DNA of 64,000 bases from Porpolomopsis calyptriformis (GCA_951640195.1 OX621166.1:1976501-2040500); one strand, 5' to 3'. Positions 1 through 10,000 are shown, counted from the first letter of the stretch. Numbers and translations: made by a program. The notes: a model not told the origin generated them from the letters alone.

Positions 1-605
1 TCCTTTGGTTTAAGTTGTGCAATAGATCCCACTGCACTGGCCTTCTCTTTCACTCTCACAGCACACTTCACAGCTGTGATGACCCTCTGAGACACCTGTG
101 CATTTCTCATGCGAAGCTTGTCCTTTGCTGCTGTGAGCACCTTGTTCTGCTGATGTGTCTTCTGGTTAAGACAACTGCGTGCCTCCTTGAGAAGATGGCT
201 CTTGCTCGTATTCTCCTCGCTGAGTATCTGAACCCTGCTTTCCAGCTCCAAGAGCTTTGCATCCATCACAGCAAGCCTTGCATCTGCTGCGGAGAGCTTA
301 GCCTTGGATTCTCCGAAATTCACCTGAAGTATAGAATTGGAGCTCCTGGCTCTCTGGAGCTGACAAGAAACATTGTAGAGGGTCCCCGTAACAAATCTGT
401 CCTTACTTAGTTTCTTTTTGACACCCAACATGATTTCAACTTCGGGACAGGCATTTTCTTTATCGGGGTGATTGATAGCACTAAGATTTTGCTGGGACAC
501 AGATCTTTGCAAAGAAGAGCGTTTCTGCTTAAGCATGAGATCCCAGACACGATTGTGAGTAGCAGCAAGTTTTTTAGCCGATGGTGTTTCCAGATTGGGA
601 CACAA
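1..605 (-). CDS. Partial coiled-coil protein, unrecognised
   Basis: The minus strand is open without a stop for about 200 codons and runs off the left edge. The translation is rich in Leu, Glu, Lys and Ala with heptad-like spacing (for example DAKLLELESRVQIL, then NKVLTAAKDKLRMRNAQ), so a long coiled coil is likely. Upstream, an in-frame TGA near 619 means the exon probably begins at an AG acceptor near 606; an internal Met lies at 536. I do not recognise the family. It could be a host gene or the coiled-coil part of a transposon protein, since it borders a retrotransposon cluster. A plus-strand reading of the same stretch is Cys/His/Leu-rich and looks like a shadow. Confidence 0.45.
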   Translation of the reverse strand, partial: MCPNLETPSAKKLAATHNRVWDLMLKQKRSSLQRSVSQQNLSAINHPDKENACPEVEIMLGVKKKLSKDRFVTGTLYNVSCQLQRARSSNSILQVNFGESKAKLSAADARLAVMDAKLLELESRVQILSEENTSKSHLLKEARSCLNQKTHQQNKVLTAAKDKLRMRNAQVSQRVITAVKCAVRVKEKASAVGSIAQLKPK

Positions 606-966
606 CTTTAAGGTGATTCTTCAACCATTGCTATGGGTGGCCACATCCCTTGGAGGACTGTTTCAGACACCTAGGGTTATGTTATTTTGTCCTCTGAACA
701 AAATGTTGGGAGCAGAATTTTTTTATCCACTCAAACTGGGAAATTTTGAGGGCTAACTCCAAGACTAAGACCTTTTAAAAAAATGTGCTCCCAACAATTT
801 TATCTAAAGAGCATTAGCTACAACTTTGCCCGCCAAAACTAGTTGCCGGGAGGGTCAGAGGAAGCCCCGCAGGCTTCGCCATTTTCTGTTTTTCATTTGG
901 TGTGCCAGTTGGTGGCGGTGCACGAATGCTACGGAGTTCGAATTGGCAGGGCATTGCCACTCCCCA
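606..966. other. Unassigned spacer
   Basis: No supportable gene was seen on either strand. The right end (966/967) is a sharp breakpoint, beyond which sequence matching the family B element begins. Confidence 0.5.
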
Positions 967-1426
967 TAATATCAAACTTGGATCCAAGGTTGGTCACTTC
1001 CAAATGGATCCTTTCGGTGTGTCCACCTGGAGCTTCTATCCAGACATCTGTGTCAAAAACGATTGGGCCTCCTTGGTTCTCTGACCCATCAGCATTCCAT
1101 ACGGGGATTGGGGTTTCCAAATCCTGAAGAGTAAATTCGTGACAAGTTGCGAAATTCTCATCCATAAAGTTTCCAGAAGCTCCACTATCAATAAGACACG
1201 TGGTGGGGACACGTCGGCCACTGTCTGAAGCTTTGATCCAAACATCCATCGTGAGTCCCGAATCGCCCTTTTCGATAGTACCAAGAGTTCGAAATGGATT
1301 GCTTGGTGTAATGGTACATCGAGTGGTATGGTCCGTAATGTAGGGCTTATCATCCGAACCTTTTAAAAACCCTGGGACTTCAAGTCCGCTGCCAGCCTCT
1401 TCTTTCGATCATCCAACCAATTGCGT
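967..1426 (-). mobile_element. B1 element, truncated pol fragment left of the A1 insertion
   Basis: This is a fragment of a family B Ty3/Gypsy element. On the minus strand it encodes the end of Gag, the slippery heptamer GGGTTTT (1366-1372) followed by TAA, and the start of Pol with the aspartic protease (LIDSGASGNFMDENFA). It closely matches 24061-24530 of element B2. Homology stops at 967 inside the protease, so the rest of pol and the 3' LTR are missing. The right end, TGCGT at 1422-1426, is one half of the target duplication made by A1; the same B1 copy resumes at 8102. A few substitutions disturb the frame near the break. Confidence 0.88.
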
Positions 1427-1796
1427 TGTTATGATTCGGTAGTCGAAGGGTTTTACTTCTCGCGTTGGAGGGGCTGATGAGGAAAATGGAATTCGACTAA
1501 AGAGTGGGGGAGCTAACTAGGAATCAAACTTAACCTACTGACTAAAGGTCAGGCTTTATATACTAACTACCTGAGTCGCCATGAGTCAGTCGTATGTACG
1601 ATTACAAAGCAGAATCCGGAATGTGACTAGTGAAGAGTCACAAAAAGAATAACGGAAATGGAATGTGACTCGTGAAAGAGTCGGAAGGAGGGTACATGTG
1701 ATCAGTCTCTATATATAAAACGGTAAAGCGGAAGGATAAATGGAATGGAGACTAATCAAGTATGACTAAAGGAAAAAGAAAAAAGTGTCCGTGACA
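1427..1796 (-). repeat. A1 3' LTR
   Basis: This 370-bp LTR pairs with 7732-8101. The two copies differ at four positions, and in every case one copy has CpG and the other TpG or CpA. It carries the family's TATA element and predicted transcript start. Confidence 0.95.
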
Positions 1797-1876
1797 TACA
1801 CCCACACTAAAAGGAATTTCGTCCCAAAATTCGAGGCGGCTTCGAGAGTGTTGATGGGTGCGGAGGAGGTGAAGGA

Positions 1877-2455
1877 CTAGAATAAGTCCTTGTTGGAAAC
1901 GGTGGCTGACAAGGAAATAATGTTGGCCGGGGAAGTGTCGTCGTCGTCGGGGATGGTGATGGGGTTCGACGACGAACTGGGGGGAACGATGAGCGGACCT
2001 GGGAAAACTGGAGGAGCCGGGGAATCAAGATGGGGAAGTACCTTTGCGACTTCCTCATATTTCGTCTCCCAGTGTTTGGCCTGTTCTCGCCAATACTTGC
2101 TCGCTCTTCTCTTTCCATCCAAGCTCATTCCTTGATTATACAGTTCTTCATTCAATCTCGCGATTTCGTCTTTGTAGTATTTGACGTCCTTCTGCAATGA
2201 CTCGATGATTTGCTCGGGTGGGATGGGTGGCGCGACGATTTCTTCTGGCCATATAGGAGGGTCCCGGTTACGCGCGCGATGGTTATGTTGCCAGAGTTGT
2301 CCGGCGAGCTCAGCTTCACTGTAGGCAGAGGAGGTGGAAGCGAGCGGAGGGAGAGCGCGGCGAGGGGGTTGTCCTCCAGTGGACATACGAGGAGCGCAGG
2401 GTGGACAACCACCAGTAGACTTACGAGCAGTTTGGTGTGAGCGTTCTGCAGGCAT
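1877..2455 (-). CDS. A1 third ORF: coiled-coil protein between pol and 3' LTR
   Basis: A 192-codon frame in the element's sense direction, starting MPAERSHQTARKS. The open frame extends 29 codons further upstream but looks like leader there. It has a Pro/Arg-rich N-terminus (about 1-70), a charged helical middle that should form a coiled coil (KDVKYYKDEIARLNEELYNQ, followed by GKRRASKYWREQAKHWETKY), then a Pro/Ser-rich segment and an acidic tail. No signal peptide or membrane segment is visible, so it does not resemble Env. Element A2 has the same ORF at the same place, and B2 has a diverged ORF starting MPATRS in the same position, so it belongs to the elements and is not a captured single copy. 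Function unknown. Confidence 0.75.
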   Translation of the reverse strand: MPAERSHQTARKSTGGCPPCAPRMSTGGQPPRRALPPLASTSSAYSEAELAGQLWQHNHRARNRDPPIWPEEIVAPPIPPEQIIESLQKDVKYYKDEIARLNEELYNQGMSLDGKRRASKYWREQAKHWETKYEEVAKVLPHLDSPAPPVFPGPLIVPPSSSSNPITIPDDDDTSPANIISLSATVSNKDLF

Positions 2456-2574
2456 AGTGATGTCGATTTCTAGTGAAAGACGGAGATGAAAGAGATTATA
2501 AGGATGAGTGGGAGTTTGGAAAGGTGACAAAAGTGAAAACATAAATGAGGGGAGTTGATACCGTGAAAGAATGA

Positions 2575-5500
2575 TTAGGTCGCCGTTTGAATTGAGTGTT
2601 CGTATTCTAGAATTTGTTCTTTCGCATGGAGGAGGTTCTTCTTCGGCTCCCAGGTTGCTTCTTCAATGGGATAGCCAACCCATTTGACCAAATACATACG
2701 ACGTCGAGTAGATCTGTGGTGTTGGAGAATTTGTTCGACCTCGTATTCCTCTTTCTCCTGAATGACATCTGGAGGTGGACGGAGATTATCATCTACTTCC
2801 TCTGGATGGAGATCGGAGTTAATGTTAGCGGATCTCAGGAGTGAAACGTGAAAGATGTCGTGTATTTTCCATGATAAGGGAAGGGCCAGGCGATAAGAGA
2901 CTTTTCCGATTTTTTCTAGAACTTTGAATGGTCCAGTACGTCGGACATCAAGCTTGAGGGTTGGACGACCTGTTTTTAAGTTACGGGTATCAAGATAAAC
3001 AAATTGACCTATTTGGAGTTGGGTATCTTTCCATTTACGATCTGCGAAGCGTTTCATGGTTTCGGCTGTTGTTTCTAGAGCTTTTGTGGCTTCTTCGTGG
3101 GCTTCTGTGAGATGATCGTGAAAGGCATCTGCTGCGGGATTGGAAGTAGGGATCGCAGGGATAGATGGGACGAAGGGATGTTGGCCAGTATCAAGGTAAA
3201 AGGGAGTGTGTTTCATTGAGGAGTGTTGTCGGTTATTATACGCGAATTCAGCTGGGGATAGCCAGTTGGACCAATCGTCTTGCATAAAGTTTGTATATAA
3301 ACGAAGGTATTGTTCAAGTTCTTGATTGGTGCGTTCCGTTTGACCATCAGTTTGGGGATGATAAGCGGTGGATAGACCGGAGATGATTCCCAAATGAGTG
3401 TTGAGAGCTTTCGCGAATTTGGAAGCGAATTGAGTCCCTCGATCGGTTATGATCTTCTTTGGCCAACCATGGTGTTTCCATACATTGTCCCTAAAGAGTT
3501 TTGCAACTCCTTCTGCAGAAATATTCGATGTCGTTGGGATAAAATGAGCGCGTTTGGTAAAGTGATCGACAACGACTAAGACAGCATCGTAGCCAGATGA
3601 TTGGGGGAGTTCCACAATTAGATCGGCGGTGATTTCTTCCCAAGGTCGAGACGAAGGGGGAATGGGTTCCAGGAGACCTGCAGGCTTCGAAGGATAGAGC
3701 TTGACTTGTTGGCAGGTCGGACAGGATGATATGAATACACGGATGTCAGGGGCAGCACTACTCCAGGTGTAGTTCCGCAACACAAGCTCACGTGTCTTCT
3801 CGATTCCGGGATGGCCTCCATGGGGTAGGGAGTGGGTCAATCGAATTATCTCTGTGCGTAGCGATACATCCGCTGGCACGACAATACGATCTCCTGCATC
3901 TCTCACAATTCCGTCAGTGAAGGAGTAGCCGGAAGAGGAATTGGATAATTTGATGCGAATGTCCTCTGGGATTTGATTGAAGTTGGGGAAGCGAAGTCTT
4001 GACATGAAAGAGGGTTCGGACATGGAAATGATAGCATTGATGAAACGTTCAGGGGGGAGGAGGGCTTTGCCTTCTGGTTCTTCTTTTTCTGTACGACAGT
4101 GGTCGGGTCGGCGGGAGAGTCCATCGGCTTTGTTTTTGACTCCAGGGGAATACTCGATCTTGAAGTCGAATCTGCCTAAGAATTCCATCCAACGTGCTTG
4201 TCGTCTGGAGAGGGATCTGTTCTGCATGAAATACTTGAGCGCTAAATTGTCCGTTTTTATCAATACAGTATCCCTTGCGCCCTCTAAAAGATAGCGCCAA
4301 TATTTGAGGGAAGTGACGATCGCAAGCATTTCTAGGTCATGGGTAGGATAGTTGTACTCGGCAGGGAGTAGGGACTTCGAGAAAAAGCCAACAGGGTGCC
4401 AACCATTGTCGTGTTTTTGAGATAAGACCGCGCCAATACCGAAATTGGAGGCATCGGTTTCTAAGAGGTAAGGAAGGTCTGGCCGTGCGGTAAGAAGGAC
4501 AGGGGCTGTAGTGACGAGATATTTGAGTTGTTCAAAGGCTTTTTGACACAAAGGAGACCAATCCCAAGGTTGGTCTTTCCGCAAAAGGCCACAGAGGGGA
4601 CGAACGACTGAGGAGAAACTTTTGATATAACAACGCCAGAAGTTGGTGGTGCCAAGGAAGGACTGGAGGTCTCGCAGCTTTTGGGGTGTCGGCCAATTGA
4701 TAATGGCGTCTACCTTTTTTGGGTTGATAGCGAGTTGACCTTTGCTGATGATCGTACCAAGGTATGTAACAGAGGTCTTCTCCATTTGGCATTTGACGGG
4801 TTTGGCGGATAGTTGATTCTTCTCCATGAGTTTGAGGGTTTCGTCGGTCCAGTGGCGGATTTCTTCGGGGGTGTCGCCCATAACGAGAATGTCGTCAATA
4901 TAGATGTGAACACAGCCAGAGTCCAGAACGGGTTTAAAGAGAACGTCTATCATTCGTTGAAAGGATGCCAGGGAGTTTCGTAGTCCAAAGAACATGACAG
5001 TCGGTTCAAAGAGTCCTCGATTGGTGATGAAAGCTGCTTTCCATTCATCGCCTTCCTTGAGTCGTATGTTGTTAAATCCCCATCGAATATCGATGACAGT
5101 GAAGAGCGAAGCAGTAGCAAGCTTCGGCACTTGGAGAATTTCCGATAGAAGGGGGAGGGGATAACGATCAGGAATGGTTTTTAAGTTGATGTAGCGATAG
5201 TCCTGGATGGGACGTAGACCAGCACTGAGACCTTTGGCATTGATCTCTTCAGCCTTTTTCGCAAAGAAGAAAGGAGCAGCTTGTGGTGATTTCGATGGAC
5301 GTATCTGACCTGTTCTGAGATTTTCGTCAATAAACTTATTAAGTTCCACCTGTTCATAGGGGGAAAGGGGATAGAGTTTTCCAACTTGAAATTTGGTGTT
5401 CGGGTAGAGGTTGATCGCATGATCAAAGGGACGTCGAGGAGGAAGTTTGTCGAATTCTGCGGTATGGAAAACACGCCAGAAATTGTGATAACGACTGGGA

Positions 5501-6195
5501 ATGAAGGATTTGATGTCTTCCTCGATGGAAACTGGTCGAGAGTGGTCAACTCCGACCAAACGGATAAAGGAGTCATGTTTCAGACTCGAATCAAAGACGT
5601 AGAGTTCTTCCTGTGGGGGCAACACTCTGACTCGCATACTACTGAATAGCGTGTCACCAGATGCAAAGGTTAAGGTGCCTTTTGTCCAATTGATGGTGGG
5701 GTTGTGTCGCAAGAGCCATGGGAAGCCGAGGATGACCTGTTGCTTTTTTCCTAAGTTGGTGACCTCCAACCGGATTCGTTCTTGAAAAGATAGATCTGGT
5801 GCCTCGATAAACAGGTCTGTGTCGTGCGTGATGGGACCTCCTCGGTTCTCGGAACCATCAGCATTTCGTACTGGTATAACCTCATCCAACGGATAGGTCG
5901 ATATCTCCATTTGACGAACGAATGCTTTGTCAATAAAATTCCCTGAGGCGCCAGAGTCAATGAGTGCTATGATAGCCACTCGTCGAAGATTGTCGGCACT
6001 CGTGATCCAAAGATAGAATTCGAGAGCGCCTTTGCCCTGTTCAAGTGTGCCAAGAAAATGAAAGTTTTTCATAGATGGTGGTACACATACGTGGGACACA
6101 GCCAAAGTGCTTGGGCTTTTAGCACTTGGCCGGACTAAAAACCCTTTTGCTCTTTTAACGCTCGAGCTAGCGCAGCCCGTCTCTCCTTGTCCCAA
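2575..6195 (-). CDS. pol: A1 Pol: protease, reverse transcriptase, RNase H, integrase, chromodomain
   Basis: An uninterrupted frame of 1206 codons. In order: aspartic protease (ALIDSGASGNFID, about 80-95); reverse transcriptase (IQDYRYINLKTIPDRYPL, then FTVIDIRWGFNNI, FFGLRNSLASFQRMID and the catalytic YIDDIL); RNase H (LETDASNFGIGAVLSQ); integrase with an H-H-C-C zinc site (LPHGGHPGIEKT ... SCPTCQQ) and the DDE core (ADLIVELPQSSGYDAV, IITDRGTQF, YHPQTDGQTERTNQEL); a GPY/F module (RRTGPFKVLEKIGK); and a C-terminal chromodomain (YLVKWVGYPIEEATWEP). Domain order defines a chromovirus. The listed start is the first Met in the frame; translation is more likely to enter by -1 frameshifting at 6138-6144. 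All key catalytic residues seem present. Confidence 0.95.
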   Translation of the reverse strand: MGQGETGCASSSVKRAKGFLVRPSAKSPSTLAVSHVCVPPSMKNFHFLGTLEQGKGALEFYLWITSADNLRRVAIIALIDSGASGNFIDKAFVRQMEISTYPLDEVIPVRNADGSENRGGPITHDTDLFIEAPDLSFQERIRLEVTNLGKKQQVILGFPWLLRHNPTINWTKGTLTFASGDTLFSSMRVRVLPPQEELYVFDSSLKHDSFIRLVGVDHSRPVSIEEDIKSFIPSRYHNFWRVFHTAEFDKLPPRRPFDHAINLYPNTKFQVGKLYPLSPYEQVELNKFIDENLRTGQIRPSKSPQAAPFFFAKKAEEINAKGLSAGLRPIQDYRYINLKTIPDRYPLPLLSEILQVPKLATASLFTVIDIRWGFNNIRLKEGDEWKAAFITNRGLFEPTVMFFGLRNSLASFQRMIDVLFKPVLDSGCVHIYIDDILVMGDTPEEIRHWTDETLKLMEKNQLSAKPVKCQMEKTSVTYLGTIISKGQLAINPKKVDAIINWPTPQKLRDLQSFLGTTNFWRCYIKSFSSVVRPLCGLLRKDQPWDWSPLCQKAFEQLKYLVTTAPVLLTARPDLPYLLETDASNFGIGAVLSQKHDNGWHPVGFFSKSLLPAEYNYPTHDLEMLAIVTSLKYWRYLLEGARDTVLIKTDNLALKYFMQNRSLSRRQARWMEFLGRFDFKIEYSPGVKNKADGLSRRPDHCRTEKEEPEGKALLPPERFINAIISMSEPSFMSRLRFPNFNQIPEDIRIKLSNSSSGYSFTDGIVRDAGDRIVVPADVSLRTEIIRLTHSLPHGGHPGIEKTRELVLRNYTWSSAAPDIRVFISSCPTCQQVKLYPSKPAGLLEPIPPSSRPWEEITADLIVELPQSSGYDAVLVVVDHFTKRAHFIPTTSNISAEGVAKLFRDNVWKHHGWPKKIITDRGTQFASKFAKALNTHLGIISGLSTAYHPQTDGQTERTNQELEQYLRLYTNFMQDDWSNWLSPAEFAYNNRQHSSMKHTPFYLDTGQHPFVPSIPAIPTSNPAADAFHDHLTEAHEEATKALETTAETMKRFADRKWKDTQLQIGQFVYLDTRNLKTGRPTLKLDVRRTGPFKVLEKIGKVSYRLALPLSWKIHDIFHVSLLRSANINSDLHPEEVDDNLRPPPDVIQEKEEYEVEQILQHHRSTRRRMYLVKWVGYPIEEATWEPKKNLLHAKEQILEYEHSIQTAT

Positions 6196-7556
6196 TTCGT
6201 GATTCCCATATCCTTCAAGTCGTCCTTAGCCGTCCTTTTCTCCTTTTCGTCGTCCTCTGATACTTCCTCTATCCATGCTTCCAATTCTTCCGTATCAACC
6301 CGATTGATCATTCAGACATTTCGTCCTTTGCTTCGACCACAATTTCCTCCTTTTCCTTGAGTAGAAGTTGAGGATTCTTGATGTGCCGGAACGTCTTCAG
6401 CGCGTGGGCTTCGACATTCATTGGCGTAATGTCCCTTTTTGCCACAGTTGTAGCAAGTGATGGAGGAGTTGTCTCGTTTCGCTGTCTTGAGAGAGGCTTC
6501 TCTCGATTCTTGTTTGATCGGGGATGAAGTGGTGGTGGTGGTGAAGCGGGAAGGGTTTCCTCGGGGATTCGATTTGGCTTCAGACTTCTTTCCTTTTTGG
6601 TCTCGACTTGACCACAACGCTTGTTCAGCTCATTGCTCCTGGTACTGTTCTTCGAATTGGGCCGCTTTCGTCGTCCAATCCAGCAAGGTCGACGGCATAT
6701 TATCCATCAAGTAGATTCGCGTTCGGATCGGCTGGGGAAGTCTGGCTTTGTAAAACCAAAGTAGGGCGGCCTCGTTGTACTCAGTTCTTGCTGCGTGTTG
6801 CATGAATCGAAGGTTGTAGTCTTCAATCGTTCCTGTCATCTTCACTTTCTCTAGCTCGATCTGCGCCTTCGCTGCTGGGTTAATCCTTCCGAAAGCTTCC
6901 CTGAAATCGTCCAAAAACGTTGCGTAGTCCCACACAAAATTCCTCGTTCTATCAGCTCCTTCTGTGAACAGTCGTCCCCAAGCCCGTGGATTGCCGTCAC
7001 CGAGATAAGAGAGCATATAGATGATTTTCTGTTTGTTATTGTAGTCTTTGACCACAAAATTGAGTCGACATTGATGAATGAAATCTTCAAGCTTCTCTGA
7101 AGTTCCATCGTATTCAGTTGGATCGGCGATTTTGATTTTGGTGGGGGCTGGAAGTGTAGGGGGAGCAGTTGTCTGGGTAGGTAGTTGAGTGGGAAAGGTT
7201 GATGGGAGAGGAAGTTGGATGGATTGGGTTCTTCTTGCAGGGTAAACGAAAGGATTTGAGGGGGAAAGTCCAGGTCCCCGAAGTACAGATTGTCGTCATG
7301 GGGGAGGGGTGGCTGGTTCTGAGTCTTCTCATCGACTTTCTTTGAGAGCTTTTAATTCCTTTCGGAGTTCGTCATTGAGGTCGACTTCGCTGTAGTACCA
7401 ACCACGGAACTGGTCGATTTGTGCTCTTAGGTCTCTGAGCTCTTGTTCCATGTTAAATGGGACGATGACTTCTTCTTCTTCTTGAATGGTAGGGGGGATG
7501 TTGCTGGGTCCGGGTGTGGGAATGCTCTGATCGGCTTCGTATTCTTGTTGAGACAT
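6135..7556 (-). pseudogene. gag: A1 Gag with four in-frame TGA codons
   Basis: A 474-codon frame starting MSQQEYEADQ and ending at TAG 6135-6137. It has an acidic/helical N-terminus, the retrotransposon Gag core (KIIYMLSYLGDGNPRAWG, then TIEDYNLRFMQHAARTEYNE) and a CCHC zinc knuckle (CYNCGKKGHYANEC). The frame is broken by TGA at 7329-7331, 7296-7298, 6630-6632 and 6312-6314. At three of these, comparison with A2 points to an ancestral CGA codon. The TGA at 6312 is shared with A2, so it may be older or may have a role. Unless suppressed, these stops leave A1 without Gag despite its intact Pol. Confidence 0.88.
6138..6144 (-). promoter_or_regulatory. Candidate -1 ribosomal frameshift site, gag to pol (A1)
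   Basis: On the minus strand the gag frame reads AAG GGT TTT TAG. The heptamer G GGT TTT fits the X XXY YYZ rule, and slipping back one base gives GGG TTT TTA, which is exactly the pol frame. The same heptamer lies right before the gag stop in family B (24471-24477 and 1366-1372) and family C (11795-11801). In A2 it is changed to GGATTTT (14529-14535). Confidence 0.65.
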
Positions 7557-7719
7557 TGATGTTAGTGATGATGACGAGGGGGAAAGGGGGATGATGGATT
7601 GTGCAGGGGTTTGGAATACTATAGGTTGAAAGGGAGTATCTGAATCTGCGGATGAGAAGATTGACCTTGTTAAGTCTTCAGCAGGATCCAGAGTGGAAGT
7701 AGTTTGATACGCAAGAAGG

Positions 7720-7731
7720 AAGTTCGATTCT
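7720..7731 (-). promoter_or_regulatory. A1 primer-binding site, self-priming type
   Basis: The bases directly after the 5' LTR read AGAATCGAACTT on the minus strand. They are complementary (one G-U pair) to AAGTTTGATTC inside the 5' LTR (7826-7836), whose start lies 31 nt downstream of a TATATAAA box (7860-7867). That is where a Pol II transcript should begin. This is the geometry of the self-primed Tf1/sushi retrotransposons, in which the 5' end of the RNA primes reverse transcription. No TGG-type tRNA complement is present here. Confidence 0.75.
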
Positions 7732-8101
7732 TGTTATGATTCGGTAGTCGAAGGGTTTTACTTCTCGCATTGGAGGGGCTGATGAGGAAAATGGAATTCG
7801 ACTAAAGAGTGGGGGAGCTAACTAGGAATCAAACTTAACCTACTGACTAAAGGTCAGGCTTTATATACTAACTACCTGAGTCGCCATGAGTCAGTCGTAT
7901 GTACGATTACAAAGCGGAATCCGGAATGTGACTAGTGAAGAGTCACAAAAAGAATAACGGAAACGGAATGTGACTCGTGAAAGAGTCGGAAGGAGGGTAC
8001 ATGTGATCAGTCTCTATATATAAAACGGTAAAGTGGAAGGATAAATGGAATGGAGACTAATCAAGTATGACTAAAGGAAAAAGAAAAAAGTGTCCGTGAC
8101 A
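7732..8101 (-). repeat. A1 5' LTR
   Basis: 370 bp, partner of 1427-1796. It contains TATATAAA on the minus strand at 7860-7867. The right border is followed by the TGCGT duplication and then resumed B1 sequence. Confidence 0.95.
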
Positions 8102-9248
8102 TGCGTATACCAGATTTCGCCATATCCGACGGAGTTTCGCCCATTCCCAATGTAGGGGGCAAGTTGACGTTCTCCACGTGGGACTCAGTGGTAACGACAC
8201 GTACATTGCGGCCTCGTCCTCGTCCTCGTCCTCTGTAACCGCCTCTACCTCGGAAGTATCCTCCTCGACATGAGGAAGAGGTATCGGGTATATTCTTTGC
8301 ATCACCGGCGACACGGTTTGGGCAGGCATTCATGAAGTGCCCTGGTTAGCCGCAGGAATAGCAATTTCCATATGGGATCGCAAGGGTAGAAGAGGAAGAC
8401 TCTTCTCTTTTGACGGTGGGGGCTGCTGACATTTGATGGGTCGTCGTTGCAGCCACGTATGATCCTTGGGCAGGAAAGGGATTGGAGTATTGGGGTCGAG
8501 ACATAGAGGACTGTTTCTGTGAGGCAAGAATGTCCTTTTGGTGTTGGTAGCGTGTTGTAGCGTCCTTCCACTCTTGAAGTGTGGTCGGGACGGCGGGGAG
8601 TCGGTAGGTATATTCAATGAACTCGGAATCAAGTCCAGCTTGGTAAAGATCGATGAGGGCGGCGTTGTTGAAACTGGTATCAACCTGTAAAGCACCGAAG
8701 CGCAGATTGTAATCTTCAATTTTCTTCCTTCCTTGGCGTAGATTCTTGATGTCGTTACGAGCACGAGACTGTCTGTCGATTCCCTCGAACGTTGTCCGGA
8801 ATCGAGTTACAAATGCGGCCCAAGTAGCAGTCGGGCCTGTCCAATTGACAGTCCTCATGTCGTTCATCTCCTTCTCGGACCAGGTCTGGGCATTCGTTCC
8901 CTTCATGAAAGAAAGGGCAAAGGGGATCTTGTGTTCATTGCGATATGGCTTTCCCATGAAATACAACTCGCAGCTATTGATAAATTTGTCGACGTCTTGT
9001 TGTCGACCAGTGAACTCATCTGGCTTGGCCATCTTTATCTCAATGGTGGGAGCGGCAGGAGGTTGGGGTTGAGGTCCTAGTGGGGGTTGCTGCTGAGCTT
9101 GGGCGGCAAGTTGTTAGTGAAGATCTTGAATCTCCGCTGCCTGGTTTGCATTTGAAGCTTGGAGGTTGGCCATTTCTCTCCGCAAGTCATTCATGACTGC
9201 GAGGATTTCATTGAGGTTGGGGACAGGGGGATTGGCACGAGAACCCAT
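8102..9248 (-). pseudogene. gag: B1 Gag (decayed, interrupted by A1)
   Basis: Minus-strand Gag of family B, from about MGSRANPPVPNLNEIL through a Gln/Pro-rich segment, the Gag core (MAKPDEFTGRQQDVDKFINS, then FALSFMKGTNAQTWSEKEMN) and a zinc knuckle region (CYSCG-PGHFMNACPN) followed by Gly/Arg repeats. It is broken by a TAA in the Gln-rich segment (about 9113-9115) and another inside the zinc knuckle (about 8345-8347). B2 keeps Gln at both places. The C-terminus is cut off by A1 at 8101/8102 and continues at 1426. Confidence 0.88.
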
Positions 9249-9611
9249 TGGATCTGGTGATGGTGAAGGTGAAGGTGTTGTTAAGGGTGAAGAAGGTCGA
9301 GTAGGTTGTTGGAATGGAAAGGGTTGATACCTAACAGTAGGGGGAGTGATAGGACGTTGTGACTGGGCGGCGGCGAGTAAGCGAGTTGTTTCGCTTCGAG
9401 TTCTTCCTAGAGTCTGTGAGATGCTTGGTAGAGGAGAAGCTTGATTAGCTTCCTCATTGGGGTCTGGGAAGATTCGAGTTTGTGAGTAGAGCGATTGAGA
9501 GAGAGGATTGTTCTGCTCAGAAGGATTGTAAAGATCTTCATTGTCGTCATCCAGTGTTAAAGCAAGGGTGGATCAAGTAAGGGGGAGAGAGCAAGAAGGA
9601 AGTCTGATTCT

Positions 9612-10000
9612 TGTTATAAACTGGATATTGTCGAGATGGTTTTACTTCGGAGTGCTCTGTCCCAAGACGTGGATAAGGTCTCAAGTCCTAGTTATTGGTT
9701 GTCTAACGAGGAATCAGACTTAAGGTCTGAGTACGACTAACTAGGGGTTTATATACTGACTACGCTACTGCGGATGAGTCAGTGTTAACACGAGGAATAC
9801 ATGCGACGAGTAGAGATAAGCATGATAAGGGACTCGGAGCATGTGAAAGGATGAAACATGATTGTCGGAAATGAAATGTGTCTTATCTAGGATATATGAA
9901 AAGATACAAAACTGTGGGGAATCCCAAGTAAAGATAAGACCTGTCCAACTAAGCAGTAATGACTAACATAGAGAGGAAATGAAAATTTACATCTGTGACA
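9612..10000 (-). repeat. B1 5' LTR
   Basis: 389 bp, begins TGTTATAAAC and ends CTGTGACA on the plus strand. It is clearly related to the 411-bp LTRs of B2 but diverged and shorter. It retains the TATATAAA box and the transcript-start segment AAGTCTGATTC on the minus strand. Confidence 0.9.

Larger units (their letters stand above)
1427..8101 (-). mobile_element. A1: full-length Ty3/Gypsy chromovirus (Tf1/sushi type)
   Basis: This is a complete LTR retrotransposon of 6675 bp. Its two 370-bp LTRs begin TG and end CA and differ at only four sites. It is flanked by a perfect 5-bp duplication, TGCGT (1422-1426 and 8102-8106). Order in the sense direction: 5' LTR, self-priming-type PBS, gag, slippery site, pol with C-terminal chromodomain, a third ORF, 3' LTR. 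It is inserted in the gag region of B1. The pol frame is intact over 1206 codons, but gag has four in-frame TGA codons. LTR similarity makes it one of the youngest insertions here. Confidence 0.96.
8102..10000 (-). mobile_element. B1 element, 5' part (gag and 5' LTR)
   Basis: This is the upstream half of the family B copy interrupted by A1. It holds most of gag, a leader, a PBS-like AGAATCAGACTT next to the LTR, and the 5' LTR. Joined with 967-1426 it lines up with element B2. Right of 10000 the sequence changes to pol of element C, so B1 had inserted into C. The matching target duplication on the other side is lost with the truncated end. Confidence 0.88.

Noticed and set aside
15..410. Plus-strand ORF of 131 codons
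   Set aside because: Cys/His/Leu-rich without family likeness; the minus strand of the same bases gives a longer, coherent coiled-coil reading.
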